From: Symbiodinium natans
Taxonomy: Eukaryota > Sar > Dinophyceae > Suessiales > Symbiodiniaceae
Length of the DNA stretch: 64,000 nucleotides
NCBI GenBank assembly: GCA_905221605.1
Contig: CAJNDS010002335.1
Coordinates: forward strand, 967,387 to 1,031,386
Direction of reading: 5' to 3'
The position numbers and the translations under genes are program-made. The notes beneath the pieces are model-generated. The model worked only from the letters and a program-made list of their open reading frames with translations. It ran no database searches and was not told the DNA's origin. Below are positions 59,195 through 64,000 of this stretch, piece after piece (positions within the stretch are counted from its first letter, which is position 1; every line of letters begins with the position of its first letter).

Positions 59195-59291
59195 CTCTCC
59201 CCCAAGTGTCCGGTGCTCCAAGATTCTCGAGCTCGACAAGAACGAGTGCATTCGAGACTACCAGGAGGAGTTCACAGGACCGTGCTCCATG
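59195..59291 (+). CDS. Candidate cysteine-containing exon
   Basis: Acceptor GGGAGCAG, donor ATG|GTAGGG. Reads ...CSKILELDKNECIRDYQEEF then TGPCSM. The cysteine spacing (C-x10-C, C-x11-C) does not exactly fit CX9C proteins, so no family is claimed. A second frame is open. Confidence 0.45.
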
Positions 59292-60440
59292 GTAGGGTTT
59301 GTGCCATGTTTGGTGGGTCTTCACTGCTTGCCTTGCAAGTATTGGTGAGTGTATATGCGTACTATATATATGTATGCATATACATATATATATATATGTA
59401 TATACATAAATAAAGATAAATATATATATATATATATATATCTCTCTCTCTCTCTCTCTCTTACTCTCTCTTTCTTTGGATCTTGGGCGTCCCTTTGGGG
59501 ATTCTTATTAATAAGAGCCCTACTTCATGTTGGGCGCCTACTGTCCACACCACTAGGCCTTGTGTAGTAAGCCCGAACAATTTGCGCTTTAGGTTTAGGT
59601 TTAGGGTTTAGGGTTTATGGTTTAGGGTTCCTGAACGTCAGGGCCGCCACGCCCGAAGTCCTAAATCCCCGGCGGGGCCTCCGATCGGAAGCCCCTGAAC
59701 CACCCTGAAACCCTAAGCGCTAAGCCCTAAACCCTAAGCCCTCAGCCCTGAGCCCTAAGCCCTAAACCCTAAACCCTTCCCCCAACAGCAGTGTGGGTCG
59801 CCGGGGACCTAGCAGCCCGAAAGGCCCAATAGACCCTGCAATGACGTGATTTGCATATTCTCTGGTTTAGGGTTTAGGGCGTAGGGTTTAGGGTGTAGGG
59901 TTTGGGGTTTAGGGCTTCGTTTCGTGGACGAATGCTTTTGCCAGAGGGTTGCCCTGCGGTGCGTCCACAAGAGACCCAAGCGCCCTAACCCCTCAAACCC
60001 TACCACAAACTTGCCTAAACCCTAAGCCCTAAGCCCTAAGCTCTAAGCCCTAAACCCTAAACCCTAAACCCTAAACCCTAAACCCTAAACCCTAAACCCT
60101 AAACCCTAAACCCTAAACCCTAAACCCAACCAAAAACATATTCGCCTCACACCTTTCACCCCTGCGCCGACCCGAAAGGTCCGGCCACCACCACGGCATC
60201 CCTCCCGCAACCACTTCTCCACTTGGTGCTCGTGGCATGGCCGTTTAGGCGGTTCAGGGTTTAGGGTTTAGGGTTTAGGGTTTAGGGTTTAGGGTTTTGG
60301 GGTTAGGGTTGTTCCGATTTCCTTCCTCTCAAGGGTTTTGGGAGTTCAGGGTTTAAGGCTTTAAGGGCTTAAGCGGATTTCAGAGCTTTGAGGGGCTTTG
60401 AGTTCTTTTTTTGTTTTTCTGGTGTGCTTTCGCGCCTCAG

Positions 60441-60490
60441 CCTGTGGGGCCTCAGCAGCCTGGGTTAAACATGCGGGAGAGGTTTGGAAG
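60441..60490 (+). CDS. Candidate exon
   Basis: Acceptor CTTTCGCGCCTCAG, donor GAAG|GTGCCT. Reads PVGPQQPGLNMRERFG. Confidence 0.48.
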
Positions 60491-60830
60491 GTGCCTAAAC
60501 CCAAACCCTAAACCGAGGTTGAGGGTTTAGGGTTTGCACCTTCTGGGGTCCCAAAACTGCATATAGCTTTGCTTCTTTACTTTTACTTGTTTGCCCACTG
60601 TTTTTGAGATTTGCGTATACCGTGAAACTTCAAGTTCCGCCACACCCCTGTACCCTAATCCCCTCCTTCACTTCTCCATTGGCTTTGCCCGCAGGCTTAG
60701 TGAGTGGTATCCCGGGCCCAGGACATGTCTGACATCGACCCGGATCAGGGGTCATTTGTCAAGATACTATGGGTTTACGGGTCGTGTTTTGTGCCCTAAA
60801 CCCTAAACCCCATGTGGGCAAGCAACCCAG

Positions 60831-60904
60831 GCAAGAGAAGTGAGAAGTGGTGTACGCAGTGCACGACCTGCTTCCCGAACGAACGCCGGACTCCGCAGCT
60901 TCCT
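60831..60904 (+). CDS. Candidate exon with CxxCxxC motif
   Basis: Acceptor AGCAACCCAG, donor CCT|GTAGCA. Reads KRSEKWCTQCTTCFPNERRT.... The C-x2-C-x2-C cluster suggests metal binding; no family is assigned. Confidence 0.5.
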
Positions 60905-61296
60905 GTAGCAAAAGAAGCATTCGGGTTCAGGGTTTAGGGTTCAGGGTTTAGGGTTTAGGGTTTAGAGGGTTATCGGGCTGAAGATTTCATTCGATAATAC
61001 CCCGAGGCTCGAAAGTCCCGCAAAATTTACAGAGAAGGGCCCGTTATGACCTTATAACTCTACTTCATAGCTCCATATACTGTAATGCCAGCAGGTTCTT
61101 ACAGCACAGGGATCAGAGGGGAGGGTTTAGGGTTTAGGGTTTTGGGTTTAGGGGTTGCTGCATGGCCAGACAAGTAGACCATCTGAGTCTGAGCGCCCTA
61201 GATGCCCTAAATTCTCTAATCCCATCAAGCCCTGACCTCTTAGGGTTTAGGGTTGAGGGTTTCGGGTTTAGGGTTTAGGGTATAGGGTTCATGGTA

Positions 61297-61407
61297 CCTT
61301 TGGGATGTTCCCCCTAGTGTCCCCCTAGTACTAACAGTCCTTAACAGGGATCACAATTAGGAGGTACTATGATCCAAATAAGGACTCTTAGTTAATTTAT
61401 CCCAATT
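61297..61407. mobile_element. MITE family D
   Basis: CCTTTGGGATGTTCCCCCTA...AAGGACTCTTAGTTAAT, with the TAACAGTCCTTAACAGGG arm. Confidence 0.72.
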
Positions 61408-61438
61408 TAAACCCTCCAAGCCCTGAGCCCGAGACACC

Positions 61439-61538
61439 CTGGTTCTTAGTAGGGAAGGAGGGAATTAGGGGGCCCTACATATACCCCGTTAAGGGCTAAT
61501 ATGGGGCCCGAATTCCCTCATTCCCTACTAAGAACCAG
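61439..61538. mobile_element. MITE family E, perfect-ended copy
   Basis: A 100-bp element whose 17-bp ends CTGGTTCTTAGTAGGGA and TCCCTACTAAGAACCAG are exact inverted repeats. The pairing continues inward (GGGGGCCC / GGGCCC). Confidence 0.8.
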
Positions 61539-62102
61539 GGGGCTAGAGGCCCTGAATTCCAAAACCCGAAACCAAAGCCCGTTGCTTGAAGGGGCGCGTC
61601 CTTCGAGTCATAGCTGGGGTTATGAGTACCCTGAACCTCCTGATAAGTATAGCTATCATAGCAGCTATCACTGGGGTCATAAGCTCCAAGCATGTAAGTG
61701 TGGGGATAGATGTACATGTACTTGTCGCGTTCATGTTCCTGTACCTTACTTCGGGGGTCGTCCTTGTCGTTGTTGTTGACAGATAAGCATAGTTGAACCC
61801 TACTTCTCAACCGACCTGCGGCTCCCCAAATGTCCCCAAACCGCAAAGTCTACAAAGCCCCAAAAGAAGCATCAGGGTTTAGGGTGTTAGGGTTCAGAGG
61901 TTAGGGTTTAGGATTTAGGGCTTCTGTTACAATGGGGGGGTGAAGAAGGCCCTCCCCCCCCCCCCCCCCCCCACCGAAGTTCCGAAGTTAGATGTTCAGG
62001 GTTCAGGTCGTGGGGTTAAGGGTTTCGGGTTTAGGGTTTCAGGGGTTTACTGAGTTTAGGGTTTCAGGCTTTTGGGGCTGTTTTGGATTGGGCTAAGGGG
62101 AT

Positions 62103-62285
62103 TTGGGGTTCTGGGGTTTCGGCAGAGCCATAAAGTGTCTAGGATGTGGGGTGCTGAAAAGATGTGCAGTCGCAGCTGCAGTCGGGGCCCATAGCAGCAT
62201 GTCGCATGCACTCCAGCCTCGGCAGTGGAGCCCGTACCTTTCCCAACGACCTTGCCCGGCTGCCCCCGAACTCCTACAGCACTAA
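62103..62285 (+). CDS. Candidate coding island, 60 codons
   Basis: Includes LKRCAVAAAVGAHSSMSHAL, open to TAA. A possible acceptor is TTTCGGCAG at 62125. A minus-strand frame overlaps. Confidence 0.33.
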   Translation: MGFWGFGRAIKCLGCGVLKRCAVAAAVGAHSSMSHALQPRQWSPYLSQRPCPAAPELLQH

Positions 62286-62543
62286 ATGGGTGGTTGTCAA
62301 ACTTATGGTCCCTTTTTAGATCCCTATTCCTCTCATAGTACGGCACCTGATATTTAGGTACCCCAAAAGGGATGAGAATGCAGCCACCCAAATGCAGACA
62401 GAGACAGGAGGCACCCCGGAGTCTAACACCTAAGCCCTACACTACACTGAACTTGAAAACCCTGAACCCTGAACCCTAAACCCTAAACCCTAAACCTTAA
62501 ACCCTAAGCCCTTTGTCCTGAAAAAAAAAAAGCGAACGCCGCC

Positions 62544-62612
62544 ATGGATCCTGGGCAGCAGAAGTTTCGGGCGTTTTGGGTCTGCAAAGAGGACGCGTTC
62601 CTCACTGGCGAC
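62544..62612 (+). CDS. Candidate first exon with strong Kozak context
   Basis: CGCCGCCATGG context. Reads MDPGQQKFRAFWVCKEDAFL-TGD, then donor GTTTCC, exit phase 0. A likely gene start if expressed. Confidence 0.5.
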
Positions 62613-62674
62613 GTTTCCTAAACCCAGGGTTTGGGGTTTGGGGTTTGGGGTTTAGGGTTTAGGGTTTAGGGCTT

Positions 62675-62811
62675 GGCAGCCCAGTGGTACCCTTTGCCTT
62701 TTATTTATTTATTTTTTATTTTTTTTGGGGGGGGGGGGGTTCTGGCTCCCCTTACAAAGTAACTAGCCCCAAAAAAGTGTGCACTTGTTTGAATATGGTT
62801 ACTGGGCTACT
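62675..62811. mobile_element. MITE family B with poly-T/poly-G expansion
   Basis: GCAGCCCAGTGGTACCCTTT to GGTTACTGGGCTAC, enlarged by a T/G homopolymer stretch in the middle. Confidence 0.75.
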
Positions 62812-63013
62812 AAGAAACCCTTGACCCTTAAAAACTCGTCAAGCCCTTACCAATGCTTCGAGCCCCAAATCCGAAGTAAGCATTCAAGCACAAGAAGCTT
62901 TCTTCGCCGATCGCTGCCTCCCGATTTGAGCTTTCTAAACGCAAAACGGTTGAGAAAGCTTGGAGGTGGGGGGGGGGGGGTGGGGGCACCCTGTGGTAAG
63001 GCCTTCAAGAGTA

Positions 63014-63113
63014 CCTTGGGGTGTTCCCCCTTATACGAACAGTCCTTAAGAGGGATCATAGTACCCCCTAAGTATGATCCCCAGGACTGCTAGTATCAAA
63101 GGGGGAAAACCCC
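63014..63113. mobile_element. MITE family D, best copy
   Basis: CCTTGGGGTGTTCCCCCTTA to AAGGGGGAAAACCCCAAAAG, with AACAGTCCTTAAGAGGGATC and CAGGACTGCTAGTATC arms. Confidence 0.78.
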
Positions 63114-63311
63114 AAAAGCACTCCCACAAACCCGAAACCCTAAACCCGAAGAGGTACTTGGTTGCGGATTGAAGATCCAGGCCCCAGGATCGCAAAGTCT
63201 GTAGAGGTACCGACCCCTTTGGAAGTAAATCGGAGGCCACGGTTGAGGGTTTAGGGTTTAGGGTTTAGGGTTTAGGGTGATGGCGAGGGCTTAGGGTTTA
63301 GGGTTTGGGGT

Positions 63312-63500
63312 ACTGATGTTCCCGGTGACGCGTGGATTGTGCAATCGCAATGCTCGGAACTACATGCTTTTTTTCACAACCAGGGCTCAGAAACCGAGGA
63401 AACCGTGCAACGCACGACCCTCATAACTCCTCATCCCCCCAGTTATACACAGTGGAGAGCGAGCACTGTCTGGCACATTCGGAAAGCCGGGCAACAGTGA
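63312..63500 (+). CDS. Candidate coding island, 62 codons
   Basis: DVPGDAWIVQSQCSELHAFF..., open to TGA without repeats. Downstream of a TTTAGGG tract. Splice sites are not defined. Confidence 0.4.
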   Translation, partial: TDVPGDAWIVQSQCSELHAFFHNQGSETEETVQRTTLITPHPPSYTQWRASTVWHIRKAGQQ

Positions 63501-63603
63501 TAAAAACTCATTCAAACTCTACAGGTGCAAACCCTCACTGAGTAGAGGAAGAGCGCACGAAACAACGAAAGAAAGAAGGGATGAAGGGAACCCAAATGCT
63601 TGG

Positions 63604-63852
63604 GTGGGGCGAAATAAGCCCCAGCACCCGAAGCTCCTTAGCCTTCGGTCAGGACACGGCAGCAGGCGCTCCAGTGGAGAACTCAGAGGGCGTGCGTACC
63701 TCGAAACTCTGTGGTTTTTCCCTGCAACCTTAATTGAAATCCAGAGTTGTTTGGGGTTCAATGGGGTTTTTCAGGAAGGTAGCAGCAAGTTGAACTTTTA
63801 CCCAGCACAGCCAAGGAAACCCCTTAACTGCACAATATACATGCATTCATGA
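63604..63852 (+). CDS. Open frame at window end
   Basis: 82 codons, repeat-free, reading NKPQHPKLLSLRSGHGSRRS.... A minus-strand frame (63519-63761) is also open, so strand is uncertain. Confidence 0.25.
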   Translation: MGRNKPQHPKLLSLRSGHGSRRSSGELRGRAYLETLWFFPATLIEIQSCLGFNGVFQEGSSKLNFYPAQPRKPLNCTIYMHS

Positions 63853-64000
63853 TTGAGGACCGGTAGAGTTGATATATCGGCTGCTCATGTTAAGAACACA
63901 CGAGAATTCTATGGTCCCCAATCCATCTACAGCCTTATGGACCATAAGTAGCCCATATCCCTGGGCCCAAATGCACCCCAGCTGGTCACAGCTGGTCACA

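Larger units (their letters stand above)
113..63308. repeat. Interstitial telomere-type repeat tracts, both orientations, throughout
   Basis: TTTAGGG or its complement CCCTAAA occurs in dozens of short tracts. Examples are 113-165, 831-868, 1366-1436, 1535-1590, 5880-5931, 7577-7660, 8689-8793, 12605-12736, 13203-13258, 13629-13735, 13829-13898, 15198-15260, 16848-16918, 19709-19787, 24177-24243, 42706-42755, 51762-51811, 54836-54900, 58515-58602, 58717-58788 and 60042-60126. Orientation switches repeatedly. Degenerate units (TTCAGGG, TTTCGGG, CTTAGGG) surround purer cores. Tracts are absent from the retroelement interior and from about 17,560-19,540. Confidence 0.95.

Noticed and set aside
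59195-59291. Twin-CX9C mitochondrial protein
   Set aside because: Cysteine spacings are x10 and x11, and a second frame is also open, so no family assignment is justified.
1-64000. Chromosome end or true telomere
   Set aside because: Tracts are short, occur in both orientations throughout, and are embedded in unique sequence and mobile elements.

Overview
The window looks like nuclear DNA of a dinoflagellate or close alveolate relative. The evidence is indirect. The telomere-type heptamer TTTAGGG/CCCTAAA occurs in about a hundred short interstitial tracts on both strands. Both LTRs of an intact retroelement carry an 11-base match to the 3' end of the dinoflagellate spliced leader. Gene signal is broken into very short exon-like islands, and there is no bacterial-style gene packing. 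Chromerids and other TTTAGGG lineages are not excluded.

Layout. (1) About 1-26,290 and 35,045-49,200 are a mosaic of three things: interstitial telomere-like tracts (usually 30-130 bp), small palindromic MITE-like elements, and unique islands of roughly 40-200 bp. Many islands have one open plus-strand frame bounded by AG before and GT after, often with the GT supplied by a TTTAGGG tract (GTTTAG). I read these as candidate exons of one or more very intron-rich plus-strand genes. No protein family was recognised, so exon linkage, frame and gene number are provisional. (2) 26,301-35,039 is an 8.7-kb LTR retroelement flanked by a 5-bp TAGGG duplication. Its LTRs differ only by one 7-bp insertion. 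It carries three long ORFs, each in the -1 frame relative to the one before. They encode RNA-binding-type domains (WW, S1-like, five CCCH fingers, SAM-like), but I see no reverse transcriptase, RNase H or integrase. A textbook A AAA AAC slippery heptamer lies in the correct frame in the ORF2/ORF3 overlap. (3) 49,460-52,330 is almost pure simple sequence: a 16-bp minisatellite, about 1 kb of TATTATG-type AT-rich DNA, a duplicated module ending in long C runs, and CA, ATACAT and GTAT tracts. (4) 52,600-64,000 returns to the exon/tract/MITE mosaic. It includes a candidate terminal exon (52,886-52,951), two ATG-starting candidate exons (56,215 and 62,544) and a ~960-bp minisatellite with an inverted block (56,699-57,656).

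If the exon reading is right, the telomere-like tracts and MITEs sit in introns. At four or five places a tract is flanked by a direct duplication of unique sequence. At 19,515-19,609 the duplication supplies the GT and the insertion end supplies the AG, so splicing would restore the pre-insertion sequence exactly. That suggests telomere-repeat insertion as a route of intron gain. The plus strand was read closely; minus-strand exons were not surveyed to the same depth.
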